A DNA stretch of 64,000 nucleotides from Streptomyces sp. SLBN-31 (GCF_006715395.1 NZ_VFNC01000002.1:1612001-1676000); one strand, 5' to 3'; positions 45,793-56,886 are shown, numbered from the stretch's first letter. Numbers and translations are program-made. The notes: a model not told the origin generated them from the letters alone.

Positions 45793-45904
45793 GGCGTTCT
45801 CCTCACTGCTGTTCACACTCTGGATTCGCCGTTCATCCTTGCAGATCCGGCGTGGTTGATCCGCCCCGATGGGCGCCGTTCACAGCTGTTCACCGACCTG
45901 TGGC

Positions 45905-46591
45905 TCAGTGGTCGCACGCCCAGGACGCCCCGGCGGTGACCGTCTGAGCCTGGTCGCGCAGGGCACGTACCGCCTCGGCGGGGTCGTCGGCCCCGTACAC
46001 CGCGGAGCCCGCGACGAAGACGTCCGCGCCGGCCTCCGCGCAGCGCTCGATGGTGGCGGCCGAGACCCCGCCGTCGACCTGGAGCCACAGCTCCAGCCCG
46101 TGCTTGCTGATCAACTCGCGGGTGCGCCGAATCTTCGGAAGCATGATGTCCAGGAACGCCTGCCCGCCGAAGCCCGGTTCGACCGTCATGATCAGCAGCA
46201 TGTCGAGCTCCGGCAGCAGGTCCTCGTACGGCTCGATGGGCGTCGCGGGCCGCAGCGCCATGGAGGCACGGGCGCCCTTGGCCCGGATCTCCCGGGCCAG
46301 CCGCACCGGAGCGGTGGCCGCCTCGACGTGGAAGGTGACGGAACCGGCCCCCGCTTCCACGTACTGGGGCGCCCACCGATCGGGGGCCTCGATCATCAGA
46401 TGGCAGTCCAGCGGGGTGTCCGTCGCACGGGTCAGGGACTCTACGACCGGCACACCGAGCGTGAGGTTCGGGACGAAATGGTTGTCCATGACGTCGACGT
46501 GGAGCCAGTCGGCTCCCTTGACCGCCTTCGCCTCGTCCGCGAGGCGGGCGAAGTCTGCGGACAGGATGCTGGGGTTGATCTGCACGGCCAT
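45905..46591 (-). CDS. rpe: ribulose-phosphate 3-epimerase
   Basis: Pentose phosphate enzyme interconverting ribulose 5-phosphate and xylulose 5-phosphate. It is 228 residues with all family signatures: [34 protein letters not shown] (metal-binding His and Asp), [25 protein letters not shown], and [14 protein letters not shown], with the phosphate-binding VAGSAVYG. It starts with ATG at 46591. Confidence 0.96.
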   Translation of the reverse strand: MAVQINPSILSADFARLADEAKAVKGADWLHVDVMDNHFVPNLTLGVPVVESLTRATDTPLDCHLMIEAPDRWAPQYVEAGAGSVTFHVEAATAPVRLAREIRAKGARASMALRPATPIEPYEDLLPELDMLLIMTVEPGFGGQAFLDIMLPKIRRTRELISKHGLELWLQVDGGVSAATIERCAEAGADVFVAGSAVYGADDPAEAVRALRDQAQTVTAGASWACDH

Positions 46592-46725
46592 GACCCAAGC
46601 CTGCCATGTCCGGGCACGTTTGTTCGCGCCGGTCCGTACCTAAGCCGTTCATCGGATGCCGTCGGCGGCCGCCGCGTGCCATGCTGGGCCGCCGTCCGGC
46701 ACCACGTACGTCCACGGGGGTCGCC

Positions 46726-48885
46726 ATGAGGCAGCTGTACACCTGGAAGCGGAACGCCGTCCGGTTCGTGTGCGGTCGGCGCTCGAAGTGGCTGATCGTG
46801 ATCCTGTGGCTGGTGGTCCTGGTGATCGCGGCCCCGTTCGGTTCGAAGCTCAACAGTGCTCAGGACAACGACGCCCAGTCCTGGCTGCCCGGTTCCGCCG
46901 AGTCCACCAAAGTTCTCAACGCCTCCGAGCACTTCAGGCCCGAGCAGATCCCCGCGGTGGTCGTCTACGCCCGCGCGGACGGGCTGACTGTCCGCGACCG
47001 GCAGCAGATCGCCCAGGACGTCCAGCAGATCAGGACGCTGGACGCCCACGGCATCCGCGGCGCCGAGACCCGCGGCCCCGTCTACGACCGTGCGACCGCA
47101 CCGCGCGCCGCCCAGATCTACGTGCCCATCACCATGGACGCGCAGGGCTGGCAGCGCATCGCGCCGGCGGTCGACTCCATCCGCGAACAGGTGGGCAGGG
47201 GCGGCGGCGGGCTCACGGTGCACATCACCGGGCCGGGCGGCACCTCGGCGGACTTCTCCAAGGCCTTCGAGGGCATCGACTCGACACTGCTGTTCTCGGC
47301 GATGGCCATCGTGATCGTGATCCTGCTGTTCACCTACCGCAGTCCGACGTTGCTGTTCGTGCCGCTGCTCGGGGTGGTGGCCGCCCTGTTCACGGCACAG
47401 GCGCTGATCTATCTGCTCGCCAAACACGCCGGCCTGACCGTGAACGGCCAGAGCGCGGGCATCCTGACGGTCCTCGTCTTCGGGGCGGGCACCGACTACG
47501 CGCTGCTGCTCGTCGCCCGTTACCGGGAGGAGCTGCGGCGGCACAGGGACCGCCACGAGGCGATGGAACTCGCCATGAACCGGGCCGGTCCCGCGGTCCT
47601 CGCCTCCGGCGCCACCGTCGTGCTGAGCATGCTGGTGCTGCTGGTCGCCGAGATGAACTCCACCCGGGGCCTGGGTCCGGTGGCCGCCATCGGCGTCATG
47701 GTCGCGCTGCTGGCCATGCTGACCCTCTTCCCGGCCCTGCTGCTGATCTTCGGCCGGTGGATCTTCTGGCCCGCGATCCCGCACCACGGCTCGGCCGATC
47801 CCACCGAGCGGGGCATCTGGGCCCGCATGGGCCGCCGTATCGCCGTGCGTCCGCGGATGATCTGGGGCATCACGACCGCGGTGCTGGTCGCGCTGTCGAT
47901 GGGCCTGTTCCAGTTGCGCGCGGACGGAATCGCCAACGCGGACGCCTTCACCAACACCCCGGACTCCATCACCGGACAGAAGGTCTCCGCACGCTACTTC
48001 CCGGCGGGCACCGGCGACCCGCTCGTCATCGTCACCAACCGGGCGCAGGCGGAGCAGGTGGGCCGCGCCATCGCCGCGGACCGGGGTGTCGTCCCGCAGA
48101 GCATCGGCGTACCGCCCGGCGCGGCGCCCGAGCGCGACGGGCAGGTGCTGCTGGAGGCGACCATGCGGGCGCCCTCCGACAGCGACGCGGCCAAGGCGAC
48201 CGTGGAGCGGGTGCGCGACGCGGTGCACGCCGTGCCCGGCGCCGACGCCCTGGTGGGCGGCGGCACGGCGGCGCTGCTGGACATGGAGAACGCCCAGGTC
48301 CACGACAACTACCTGGTCATCCCGCTCGTCCTGGCCGTCGTCCTGCTGGTGCTCTGCCTCCTGCTGCGTGCGCTGGTGGCACCGCTCCTGCTGATCGCGA
48401 CCGTCTGCCTGTCGCTGGCCACGGCGCTGGGGCTGAGCGCCCTGGTGTTCCGGCACGTCTTCGACTACGCGGGCGAGGACGTGGCCTTCCCGCTCTTCGT
48501 CTTCGTCTTCCTGGTGGCGCTCGGCATCGACTACAACATCTTCCTGACCACCCGCATCCGCGAGGAGGCCCTGCGCCAGGGCACCCGCCCGGGCGTCGTC
48601 ACGGGTCTCGCCGCCACCGGCGCGGTGATCACCTCGGCCGGCCTGGTGCTCGCGGGCACCTTCGCCGCGCTCGGCACGCTGCCCATGGTGGGGTTCGCCG
48701 AGATCGGCTTCGCGGTGGCCCTGGGCGTGCTGCTGGACACGTTCGTGGTGCGGTCCGTGCTGGTGACGTCGCTCTTCCTGGACGTGGGCAAGAAGGTGTG
48801 GTGGCCGCACCACCTGGCACACGCGGACGGAGAGACCGGCTCCCCCGAGGCGGTCGGCCCCAGGGTCAGCCAGTCCTCCGAATGA
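46726..48885 (+). CDS. MMPL family transporter (RND-like)
   Basis: 719 residues in the two-repeat MMPL arrangement: helix 1 (about 23-42), a large external loop to about 195, five helices (about 195-330), then the same pattern again. Conserved proton-relay motifs GAGTDYALLLVARYREELRR and VALGIDYNIFLTTRIREEAL (one in each half) are intact. Members export lipids, pigments or drugs. The ATG at 46726 follows GGGGG; the frame is open further upstream without a site. Its end overlaps rsmB on the other strand by 20 bp. Confidence 0.92.
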   Translation: MRQLYTWKRNAVRFVCGRRSKWLIVILWLVVLVIAAPFGSKLNSAQDNDAQSWLPGSAESTKVLNASEHFRPEQIPAVVVYARADGLTVRDRQQIAQDVQQIRTLDAHGIRGAETRGPVYDRATAPRAAQIYVPITMDAQGWQRIAPAVDSIREQVGRGGGGLTVHITGPGGTSADFSKAFEGIDSTLLFSAMAIVIVILLFTYRSPTLLFVPLLGVVAALFTAQALIYLLAKHAGLTVNGQSAGILTVLVFGAGTDYALLLVARYREELRRHRDRHEAMELAMNRAGPAVLASGATVVLSMLVLLVAEMNSTRGLGPVAAIGVMVALLAMLTLFPALLLIFGRWIFWPAIPHHGSADPTERGIWARMGRRIAVRPRMIWGITTAVLVALSMGLFQLRADGIANADAFTNTPDSITGQKVSARYFPAGTGDPLVIVTNRAQAEQVGRAIAADRGVVPQSIGVPPGAAPERDGQVLLEATMRAPSDSDAAKATVERVRDAVHAVPGADALVGGGTAALLDMENAQVHDNYLVIPLVLAVVLLVLCLLLRALVAPLLLIATVCLSLATALGLSALVFRHVFDYAGEDVAFPLFVFVFLVALGIDYNIFLTTRIREEALRQGTRPGVVTGLAATGAVITSAGLVLAGTFAALGTLPMVGFAEIGFAVALGVLLDTFVVRSVLVTSLFLDVGKKVWWPHHLAHADGETGSPEAVGPRVSQSSE

Positions 48886-50293
48886 GCGCCAGGTACATCG
48901 CGTCGGTCCCGTGCAGATGCGGCCACAGCTGCACGTCGGGACCGTCGCCGAGGTCCGGCACGCCCGGCAACAGCGGGCGGGCGTCGAGGAGTTCGGCCTC
49001 CGGGCGCTGCTTGAGGACGTCGTCGACGACGGCCCGGGTCTCGGCGAGGTGCGGCGAGCAGGTGGCGTAGCCGACCACGCCGCCGACGCGTACGGCGTCC
49101 AGGGCGGAGTGCAGCAGCGCCCGCTGCAGGGGCGCGAACCCCTCCAGGTCCTCGGGGCGGCGCCGCCAGCGCGCCTCCGGCCGCCGCCTGAGGGCGCCGA
49201 GCCCGGTGCAGGGCACGTCCATCAGCACGCGGTCGAAGGAGCCGGGCCGCCACGGCGGGCGGGTGCCGTCGGCGGCGATGACCTGATACGGCCCGGGGTT
49301 GCCGCTGAGCGCCTTGGCCACCAGGCCGGCCCGGTGCGGCTGCTTCTCGGAGGCGAGCAGCACGGCCCCGCGCGCGGCGGCCAGGGCCGCCAGCAGTGCG
49401 GCCTTCCCGCCGGGCCCGGCGCATCCGTCGAGCCACCTCTCGTCGGGCCCGTTCAGCGGCGCGTTGGCCAGGGCGAGCGCGACGAGCTGGCTGCCCTCGT
49501 CCTGCACGCCGGCCCGCCCCTCCCGCACGGCCTCGATCGCGCCGGGTTCGCCGCCCTCGGTCAGCCGCACGGCGTACGGCGACCAGCGCCCCGGCACCGC
49601 GGCCTCCTCGTCGAGCAGCTCCTCGGTCGTGGACCGGCCGGGACGGGCCACGAGCGTCACCTCGGGCCGTTCGTTGTCGGCCGCCAGCAGTGCCTCGATG
49701 CCGGCGCGGCCGCCGCCGAGCGAGTCCCACAGAGCGGAGACCACCCAGCGCGGATGCGAGTGCACGACGGCGAGATGGTCCTCGGGGTCCTCGTCGTAGG
49801 TCGGCGCGACCTTCTCGATCCACCCGTCGAGATCGTCCTGGGCGACCTTGCGCAGCACGGCGTTGACGAACTTGGCCCGCCCGTCGCCGAGCACGACGCG
49901 CGCCAGCTCCACGGAGGCGGAGACGGCGGCGTGCGTCGGGATGCGCGTGCCCAGCAACTGGTGCACGCCGAGGCTGAGCACGTCGAGCACCGGCGGGTCG
50001 ACCTCGCGCAGCGGCCGGTCGACACAGGCCGCGATGACCGCGTCGTACGTCCCCTGCCACCGCAGCGTCCCGTAGACCAGCTCGGTCGCCAGCGCCGCGT
50101 CCCGCCCGTCGAACCGCTCGGGCCCCTCCTTCTCCCGCGCCTTGCGCAGCAACGGCGGCAGGACGAGGTTGGCGTAGGCGTCCCGCTCGTCCACGGCCCT
50201 CAGCGCCTCGAAGGCGAGGATGCGGACGGGGTCCTTCTTGGGCCGCCGGTAGGGCTTGCCGGGCTTGCGGGGCCCACGGGGGGTGTCGCTCAC
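48866..50293 (-). CDS. rsmB: 16S rRNA (cytosine-967-C5)-methyltransferase family protein
   Basis: 475 residues. An N-terminal NusB-like helical domain (about 22-165; RILAFEALRAVDERDAYANL) is joined to a Rossmann SAM methyltransferase domain. Motifs are LDGCAGPGGKAALLAALA (SAM-binding), DRVLMDVPCTGLGALRRRPE (with catalytic Cys) and VVGYATCSPHLAETRAVVDD (second Cys). An Arg/Lys/Pro-rich N-terminal tail precedes. It starts 67 bp downstream of the fmt stop, in the same operon. Confidence 0.95.
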   Translation of the reverse strand: MSDTPRGPRKPGKPYRRPKKDPVRILAFEALRAVDERDAYANLVLPPLLRKAREKEGPERFDGRDAALATELVYGTLRWQGTYDAVIAACVDRPLREVDPPVLDVLSLGVHQLLGTRIPTHAAVSASVELARVVLGDGRAKFVNAVLRKVAQDDLDGWIEKVAPTYDEDPEDHLAVVHSHPRWVVSALWDSLGGGRAGIEALLAADNERPEVTLVARPGRSTTEELLDEEAAVPGRWSPYAVRLTEGGEPGAIEAVREGRAGVQDEGSQLVALALANAPLNGPDERWLDGCAGPGGKAALLAALAAARGAVLLASEKQPHRAGLVAKALSGNPGPYQVIAADGTRPPWRPGSFDRVLMDVPCTGLGALRRRPEARWRRRPEDLEGFAPLQRALLHSALDAVRVGGVVGYATCSPHLAETRAVVDDVLKQRPEAELLDARPLLPGVPDLGDGPDVQLWPHLHGTDAMYLALIRRTG

Positions 50294-50360
50294 GAAAAAG
50301 GTGCTCCGGAGGTGAGATCAGGGAAATACGTCCCCAGCGTACGTCGCCCGGACCCGCCGG

Positions 50361-51293
50361 TTACGCGCCGAGGCTCTCGCCGTCGGTGATGCGCACCCCG
50401 CGCGCCCAGTCGGCGGCCCGCATCGGCTTCTTGCCCTGGGCCTGCACCCACAGCAGCTCGACGGCGTACGAGCCGGTGCCCACGTGCACGCTGTTCTTGC
50501 CGACGGCCAGCCTGGCGGGCGCGAGGTCGGTCCGCTCCGGCACGGGCGTGACCTGGATCAGCTTCAGCCGCTCGCCCCGGAAGACGGTCCAGGCACCCGG
50601 CGCGGGCGTGCAGCCGCGCACGACCCGGTCGACCCGCAACGCCGGTGCGTGCCAGTCCACCTGGGCGTCCTCGACGGTGATCTTCGGGGCCATGGTGATG
50701 CCGTCGGCCGGCTGCGGTACGGCCTTCAGCGTGCCGTCCTCGATGCCGTCCATGGTCGCGGCGAGCAGGCCGGCGCCGGCGAAGGCGAGGCGGGTGAGCA
50801 GGTCGCCGCTGGTGTCGGTGGGCCGGATCTCCTCGGTGACGGTGCCGTAGACGGGCCCGGAGTCCAGTCCCTCCTCGATCAGGAAGGTCGAGGCGCCCGT
50901 GATCTCGTCCCCGGCCATGAGGGAGTGCTGCACGGGCGCGGCGCCCCGCCAGGCGGGCAGCAGCGAGAAGTGCAGGTTGACCCAGCCGTGGGCGGGGACG
51001 TCGAGGGCGACGCGGGGCAGGAGGGCGCCGTAGGCCACCACGGGACAGCAGTCGGGCGCGATCTCCCGCAGCCGCTCCAGGAACTCGGGGTCCCGTGGCT
51101 TGAGCGGCTTCAGCACCTCGATGCCGGCCTCCTCCGCCCGCTGCGCCACGGGCGACGCGACCAGCCGGCGTCCCCGTCCCGCCGGCGCGTCGGGCCGCGT
51201 GACGACGGCGGCCACCTCGTGCCGCCCGGAGGCGATCAGAGCGTCCAGAGCGGGAACGGCGACCTCGGGGGTCCCGGCGAAGACGAGCTTCAT
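50361..51293 (-). CDS. fmt: methionyl-tRNA formyltransferase
   Basis: Formylates initiator Met-tRNA using 10-formyl-THF. It is 310 residues. The catalytic domain has [39 protein letters not shown] (active-site Asn-His region) and TSGDLLTRL; the C-terminal OB-fold tRNA-binding domain follows (about 205-310). ATG start at 51293. It heads the fmt-rsmB pair, a common bacterial association. Confidence 0.97.
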   Translation of the reverse strand: MKLVFAGTPEVAVPALDALIASGRHEVAAVVTRPDAPAGRGRRLVASPVAQRAEEAGIEVLKPLKPRDPEFLERLREIAPDCCPVVAYGALLPRVALDVPAHGWVNLHFSLLPAWRGAAPVQHSLMAGDEITGASTFLIEEGLDSGPVYGTVTEEIRPTDTSGDLLTRLAFAGAGLLAATMDGIEDGTLKAVPQPADGITMAPKITVEDAQVDWHAPALRVDRVVRGCTPAPGAWTVFRGERLKLIQVTPVPERTDLAPARLAVGKNSVHVGTGSYAVELLWVQAQGKKPMRAADWARGVRITDGESLGA

Positions 51294-51484
51294 GGGTGGG
51301 TTCGGGCCTCTCGGGGAGCGGGTTGCGGGCAGCGACCCAGTCTATGACCTCACCGCCGAGGAGAAACGGCTGGTGCGGACGGGAGAACGGCCGGGCCCAC
51401 GGCCGGCGGCCGAGGCGCGCCGTCCCCCACCGGGGCGCACGCACACGCCCACACGCCCCCACTGCGTGACCCGCGGAGCGTTGA

Positions 51485-52111
<627 letters not shown>

Positions 52112-52366
52112 ACCACCTTCCCCTGCCAGCCCTCCCGGTGACCCTGCGCATCCGGGAGGGCAGACGTGTGCCGGGATACGGCCGTCCGCGATCCGGCGCA
52201 CCCGTCGGCCACAAGGCAGCCGCCCCGGCCGTCGCGACAGCCCTTCCTCCGGGCAGGCCGACGGCCGCCGATCAGAACGCCGCGGTTTCGCCTACCGCCG
52301 CTCGCCCTGCGCGCGGGCCGACGGTGACCGGTCCGCCCTCCCCCGCAGGCTGCCCCCGTGCGTGCG

Positions 52367-54526
52367 TCAGCCGATGTCCGGTGGGTCGACGCGCACCCGG
52401 ACCGCGGTCTCCCCGGCCGCGGCACCGCGGGCCATCCGCGCCGCCTGCGCGGACTTCAACGCCGATGCCAGCGCGGCTCCGCTGCCGGGCGGCACTCGTA
52501 CCAGCGCCCGCTCCCAGTGCTCACCGGGAGGCGGTGCCCCCACCCGGCGCGGTCGGCCCGCCGACGTGACCGGCAGGGGGACGGGTCCCAGTACCTCGGC
52601 CTCCGACGGCAGTTCGGCCGTACGCAGGAACTCGGTGACCGCCTCCGCCGTCCCCGACACGGCCGCCATCCTGGACACGGGCGGAAAGCCCAGCTCGGCC
52701 CGCTCGCCGAGCTCCCGCACCGCGTGTCCGACGGGGTCCCACCGCACCAGCGCCTGCACGGGCCGCAGCGTCGGTTCGGCGACGACGACCACGGTGCCCC
52801 CGGCGCCCTGCGGCCGGACGAGCGTGGCGGCCGCGATCCAGCGCCGCAGCGCGTCCTCGCCGGCCCGCAGATCGGGCCGCCCGAGCATCGCCCAGCCGTC
52901 CAGCAGCAGCGCCGCCGCGTAGCCACCCTCGGCGACCGGCTCGGCCCCCGGCGTGCTGACCACCAGCGCCGGGGCCCCCGGCACGGTGTCCAGCACATGC
53001 TCACGCCCCGACGTCCGCACGGGAACGGCGGGGAAGGCCCGCCCCAGCTCCTCGGCCGTCCGGCGCGCTCCCACGACCTGCCCCCGCAGCCGGAATCCGC
53101 CGCACTCCGGACAGTGCCAGCCGCTCTCCTCGCGCCCGCACCACCCGCACCGCAGCGCCGCCCCCGACTCCTGCCCCTCCAACGGCCCGGAGCAGTGCCG
53201 GCACCGGGCGGGCGCACGGCAGTTGGCGCACGCCATGCGCGGCACGTATCCCCGCCGGGGCACCTGTACGAGCACCGGCCCGTGGCGCAGGCCCTCCCTG
53301 ACGGCCTGCCAGGCCAGCGTCGGCAGGCGGGCGGCCCGGGCGGCCTCGTCACGCGCGAGATCGCCGTCCCCCACGGTCCGTACGAGCGGCGCGAGAGCCC
53401 GCACCTGCTCCCGGGCGGCGACGAGCGGCCGCGCCCAGCCGCTCTCGACGAGCTGGGCGGCCTCCACGGTGCAACTCCAACCGCCCAGCAGAAAGGCGCA
53501 CTTGTCCTGTGCGGCTCGCAACAGCAGCACCTCGCGCGCATGCGGCTGAGGGGCGTGCAGTTCGCTGTGACTGTCGTCGCCGTCGTCCCAGATGGCCACC
53601 AGCCCGAGGTCCTGGACGGGCGCGAACATGGCGGCCCGGGTTCCGACGACGGCACGGACGGAGCCTCGACGCACCGCCAGCCACTCCCGGTACCGCCTCT
53701 CGGGCCCGGCGTCGGCGGTGAGCACCGCGTGCCGCCCCTCGCCCAGCAGGGCGGTCAGCGCGGCGTCGACGCGCGCGACGGCCCGCCCGTCCGGCAGGAC
53801 GACGAGGGCCCCGCGTCCGGAGGCCAGCGTCGCCACCACGGCCCGCGCGATCTCCTCGCTCCACCCGGGCCCCGGCAACGCGTTCCACACGGCACGTGGG
53901 GCTCCGCCGGACGCCAGCGACTCCAGGAACGCCGCCGCCCGCTCGTACCGCGCCCAGGACCCCGTCTCCGGCGCGCCGGGCGGCGGCAGCGGCTCGGGCG
54001 AGGGCCGCTGCTCGGCCCGGGCGCTGCGGGGCGGCACGGCGAGCTGCAGTACGTCGGCGAGGCTGCCCGCGTACCGGTCGGCTACGGCCCGCGCGAGCCC
54101 CAGCAGCTCCTCGCTCAGCACCGGCTCGGGCGACACCACCTGGGCGAGCGCGGCCAGCGGCCCCGAGTAGTCGGACTGGGCGCGCCGCTCGATCAGGAAC
54201 CCGTCGATCAGGCCGCCGCCCTCGCGCCGCCCTTCCCGCACCCGGTGCCGCCCGGCCCCGAACCGCACCCGCACCCGCACACCGGGCTGCGCGTCGGCGT
54301 CGAGCTCCTCGGGCACCGCGTAGTCGAAGTACCGGTCGAGATGCAGCACGCCCTTGTCGACCAGCACCCGCGCGACCGGCAGCTCCCCGGCCAGCGCGGC
54401 GCCCCGCCAGGTCCGCGGCTTGGCCCGCGGCTCCCTCGCCTTCCGCACACTCTCCCTGATGAGCGCAAGCTGCTCCGGCGGCGCACCCTCCCCGCCGCCG
54501 CCCCCCGCCCCGTTCTCGCTGCTCAC
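52367..54526 (-). CDS. priA: primosomal protein N' (PriA), actinobacterial helicase-defective type
   Basis: 719 residues. The N-terminal 3'-end-binding domain has VLVDKGVLHLDRYFDYAVPE and GLIDGFLIER. The region where other PriA proteins have Walker A reads WNALPGPGWSEEIAR, without GKS/T, and the DEAH box is IWDDGDDSHSE. Thus helicase motifs I and II are degenerate, as reported for actinobacterial PriA. The zinc-binding cysteines survive (MACANCRAPARCRHC, LRCGWCGREESGWHCPECG). It probably acts as a replication-restart scaffold. The GTG at 54526 gives the usual start. Confidence 0.92.
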   Translation of the reverse strand: MSSENGAGGGGGEGAPPEQLALIRESVRKAREPRAKPRTWRGAALAGELPVARVLVDKGVLHLDRYFDYAVPEELDADAQPGVRVRVRFGAGRHRVREGRREGGGLIDGFLIERRAQSDYSGPLAALAQVVSPEPVLSEELLGLARAVADRYAGSLADVLQLAVPPRSARAEQRPSPEPLPPPGAPETGSWARYERAAAFLESLASGGAPRAVWNALPGPGWSEEIARAVVATLASGRGALVVLPDGRAVARVDAALTALLGEGRHAVLTADAGPERRYREWLAVRRGSVRAVVGTRAAMFAPVQDLGLVAIWDDGDDSHSELHAPQPHAREVLLLRAAQDKCAFLLGGWSCTVEAAQLVESGWARPLVAAREQVRALAPLVRTVGDGDLARDEAARAARLPTLAWQAVREGLRHGPVLVQVPRRGYVPRMACANCRAPARCRHCSGPLEGQESGAALRCGWCGREESGWHCPECGGFRLRGQVVGARRTAEELGRAFPAVPVRTSGREHVLDTVPGAPALVVSTPGAEPVAEGGYAAALLLDGWAMLGRPDLRAGEDALRRWIAAATLVRPQGAGGTVVVVAEPTLRPVQALVRWDPVGHAVRELGERAELGFPPVSRMAAVSGTAEAVTEFLRTAELPSEAEVLGPVPLPVTSAGRPRRVGAPPPGEHWERALVRVPPGSGAALASALKSAQAARMARGAAAGETAVRVRVDPPDIG

Positions 54527-54817
54527 GCTTGCATTCTTACCAAACCCCACTGACAAACGACGGCGCCCGATCCCCCGAAGGCCTCACCCGCGGATCATCG
54601 GCGAGCCGCCCGGCAAGCCCGCGCTCCCGGCCATTTCCCCGGCCGATCCGGCCTCCCTGGCCACCCGCAGGCTTGCCATGGACCCCGGGGCCGGTATCAG
54701 AAGTGGAAACGGGAAACACCGCCGACCGCCTTGCCCGCCCCACGACGCCTGGCGACGCTGAAACGCGACGACGGACGACCTGGAGTACCGGCGGCGTCGG
54801 CATGAGGGGGGGTTCAC

Positions 54818-56158
54818 GTGCTGGAGCGGCCATGTCTCTTCGGAGCCGAACTGCGCCGGCTGCGCATCGCCGCCGGGCTCACGCTGACGCAGTTCGCCAC
54901 CGCGGTGCACTACAGCAAGGGGCAGATCAGCAAGGTCGAGACCGGCCGCAAACGGCCGACGACCGAGTTCGCCCGCCTGTGCGACGCGGCTCTGGAGGCC
55001 GGCGGTGCGCTGGCGGCTCTGGTCCCCGGCGTCCCGGGACGTCGTCCGTCCGGCCAGCCGCCCGTTCCCGACCAGGCAGGAGCCATGCCCACAGACTCCA
55101 CCAACCCTCCGGACGACGGCCAGTGGTCCCCGCCGTCGCGTCGCCGGCTGATGGCGGTCGGCGCGGTATCGGTGTTCGGCATCGCGGCCTCCGCTCCCAC
55201 CACCGCCGCCGCCCAGTCCGCTCCCACCACTACCGCCGCCCAGTCCAAGGCATCCGGTCAACCGCTGGTCGACGCATACCGCGGTCTCTTCGACCAGTAC
55301 CGCCGCATCGGCCAGTTGTCCCCACCGCAGGCTCTCCTGCCGACGCTCGTCGAACAGACCGGCGCCTTGCGTTCGCTCGCCGTGCACACCGGTGGCGACA
55401 CGGGCCGCGGGCTGCTCGCCCTGGCCGCGCGCTTCGCCGAGTTCACCGGCTGGATGGCCCAGGAGGCGGGGGACGACGCGGCCGCTGCCCACTGGACAGC
55501 GCATGCCGTGGACATCGCCGAGGCCGCGGGCGACGGGCATCTGGCGTCGTACGCCCTGGTCCGCCAGGCCCTGATCACCTACTACCGGGGCGAGGGCGCG
55601 GACACGGTCGCACTCGCGGAGGGCGCGCTGAGCGGGCGGCTCCCGCCGCGCATCCGGGCCCTGGCGGCTCAGCGCGCGGCCCAGGGGCATGCCCTGGTCG
55701 GAGACCACGACGCCTGCATGCGCCTGCTCGAACGCGCCCGCGTCCTCTTCGGCCGGGCCGCCGCGGAGGGACCCGCGTCCGACGCCCCGGTGCTCGGTCC
55801 CACGCATCTGCGCGACCCCGTCGCCATGGTGACCGGCTGGTGCCTGCTGGACCTGGGCAGACCCCGAGAGGCCGCCGAGGTCCTCGACGCCGAGTATGCC
55901 CGGCTCGCGCCGGACGCCCTGCGCACCCGGCGTCGCTACGGCGCCCGTCGGGCTCTGGCCCACGCCGTCGCCGGAGAGAACGCGCATGCCTGCGAACTGA
56001 CGCGTGATCTGCTGGAGCACACCTCGGGCGTGGGCTCCCAGACCATCACGGCCGACCTGCGCCGGCTCGCCCGTGTCCTCTCCCGGCACCCACGCCACCC
56101 CGCGTACCGCGCCCTGGCGCCCTCGCTCACCGCCGCGCTCTCGCCTCAGGCGCTCTGA
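54818..56158 (+). CDS. XRE-family HTH protein with helical-repeat C-terminus
   Basis: 446 residues; first gene of the priA-metK island. The XRE HTH occupies about residues 8-65 (LRRLRIAAGLTLTQFATAVH, YSKGQISKVETGRKRPT). A linker holds SRRRLMAVGAVSVFGIAASA, a twin-arginine plus hydrophobic stretch (about 106-128), then a 27-bp tandem repeat encoding APTTxAAQS twice. The rest is a TPR-like helical array (LAARFAEFTGWMAQEAGDDA, AVDIAEAAGDGHLASYALVR). Likely the regulator of the three genes downstream. GAGGGGGG precedes the GTG. Confidence 0.85.
   Translation: MLERPCLFGAELRRLRIAAGLTLTQFATAVHYSKGQISKVETGRKRPTTEFARLCDAALEAGGALAALVPGVPGRRPSGQPPVPDQAGAMPTDSTNPPDDGQWSPPSRRRLMAVGAVSVFGIAASAPTTAAAQSAPTTTAAQSKASGQPLVDAYRGLFDQYRRIGQLSPPQALLPTLVEQTGALRSLAVHTGGDTGRGLLALAARFAEFTGWMAQEAGDDAAAAHWTAHAVDIAEAAGDGHLASYALVRQALITYYRGEGADTVALAEGALSGRLPPRIRALAAQRAAQGHALVGDHDACMRLLERARVLFGRAAAEGPASDAPVLGPTHLRDPVAMVTGWCLLDLGRPREAAEVLDAEYARLAPDALRTRRRYGARRALAHAVAGENAHACELTRDLLEHTSGVGSQTITADLRRLARVLSRHPRHPAYRALAPSLTAALSPQAL
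55190..55243 (+). repeat. 27-bp tandem repeat inside the XRE gene
   Basis: Two in-frame 27-bp units (55190-55216, 55217-55243) with two mismatches, encoding SAPTTAAAQ and SAPTTTAAQ in the linker after the hydrophobic segment. Such repeats vary in number between strains. Confidence 0.8.
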
Positions 56159-56205
56159 CCGGCACCCGTTCCCTCACAGCCGTCCGACAGAGAGGTCACT
56201 CCGTC

Positions 56206-56886
56206 ATGCCCGAAATCTTCATCAACTACCGTACGAATGATGGCGAACACGCCGCCACGACCCTCGACAACGCCCTGCGCGCCCGCTTCGGCGACGAGAA
56301 CGTCTACCGTGCCAGCCGGTCCATCGCCCCCGGCGACAAGTTCGACGATCACCTCCTCGGCAACGCGCGCCGAAGCTCCGTCCTGCTCGCCCTGATCGGT
56401 GACCGCTGGCTCGGCCACCCCCGGCTCGGCGTCGAGGGCGACTGGGTCACGAAGGAGATCCTGGAGTCGTACCGCTGCCACCGCCGCGTGATCCCGGTCC
56501 TCGTCGGCCGCCGCACCGAACGGCCGGCGCGGAACGAACTGCCCGACGCCCTGCTGTGGCTGGCGGACTGCCAAACCCTCCGCTACGACCACCAGAACGA
56601 CGAAGCCGACCTCAAACGCATCGGCAACTCCCTGGCCGACCTGGTCCCCGCTCTCGCCGCCGCGGACCGCGCGACGACCGAGCCCGAACCGCCCGAGCCG
56701 ACGACCCCGACGATGGGTGACACCTACCGGACCGACCTGGACCGGAACAACGGGAAGATCCACATCGGTCCCACTCACCACGTCGACCAGTCCGGGCCGG
56801 GCGCGATCTACACGGCCGGCAATCACCAGGGCGACATCAGCCACACCTTCGGTCCGATACCGCCGTCCCAGGACGACAGGCGATGA
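56206..56886 (+). CDS. TIR-domain protein
   Basis: 226 residues. The N-terminal TIR domain (about 1-150) begins IFINYRTNDGEHAATTLDNA; its BB-loop region is ASRSIAPGDKFDD, and the helix with the putative NADase Glu84 is DWVTKEILESYR. A Pro-rich linker (about 155-170) leads to a C-terminal segment IHIGPTHHVDQSGPGAIYTA, then GNHQGDISHTFG, a Gly/His pattern seen as an assembly or adaptor tail in bacterial conflict proteins. Its stop overlaps the next gene's ATG (56883-56886). GAGAGG precedes the ATG. Confidence 0.88.
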   Translation: MPEIFINYRTNDGEHAATTLDNALRARFGDENVYRASRSIAPGDKFDDHLLGNARRSSVLLALIGDRWLGHPRLGVEGDWVTKEILESYRCHRRVIPVLVGRRTERPARNELPDALLWLADCQTLRYDHQNDEADLKRIGNSLADLVPALAAADRATTEPEPPEPTTPTMGDTYRTDLDRNNGKIHIGPTHHVDQSGPGAIYTAGNHQGDISHTFGPIPPSQDDRR

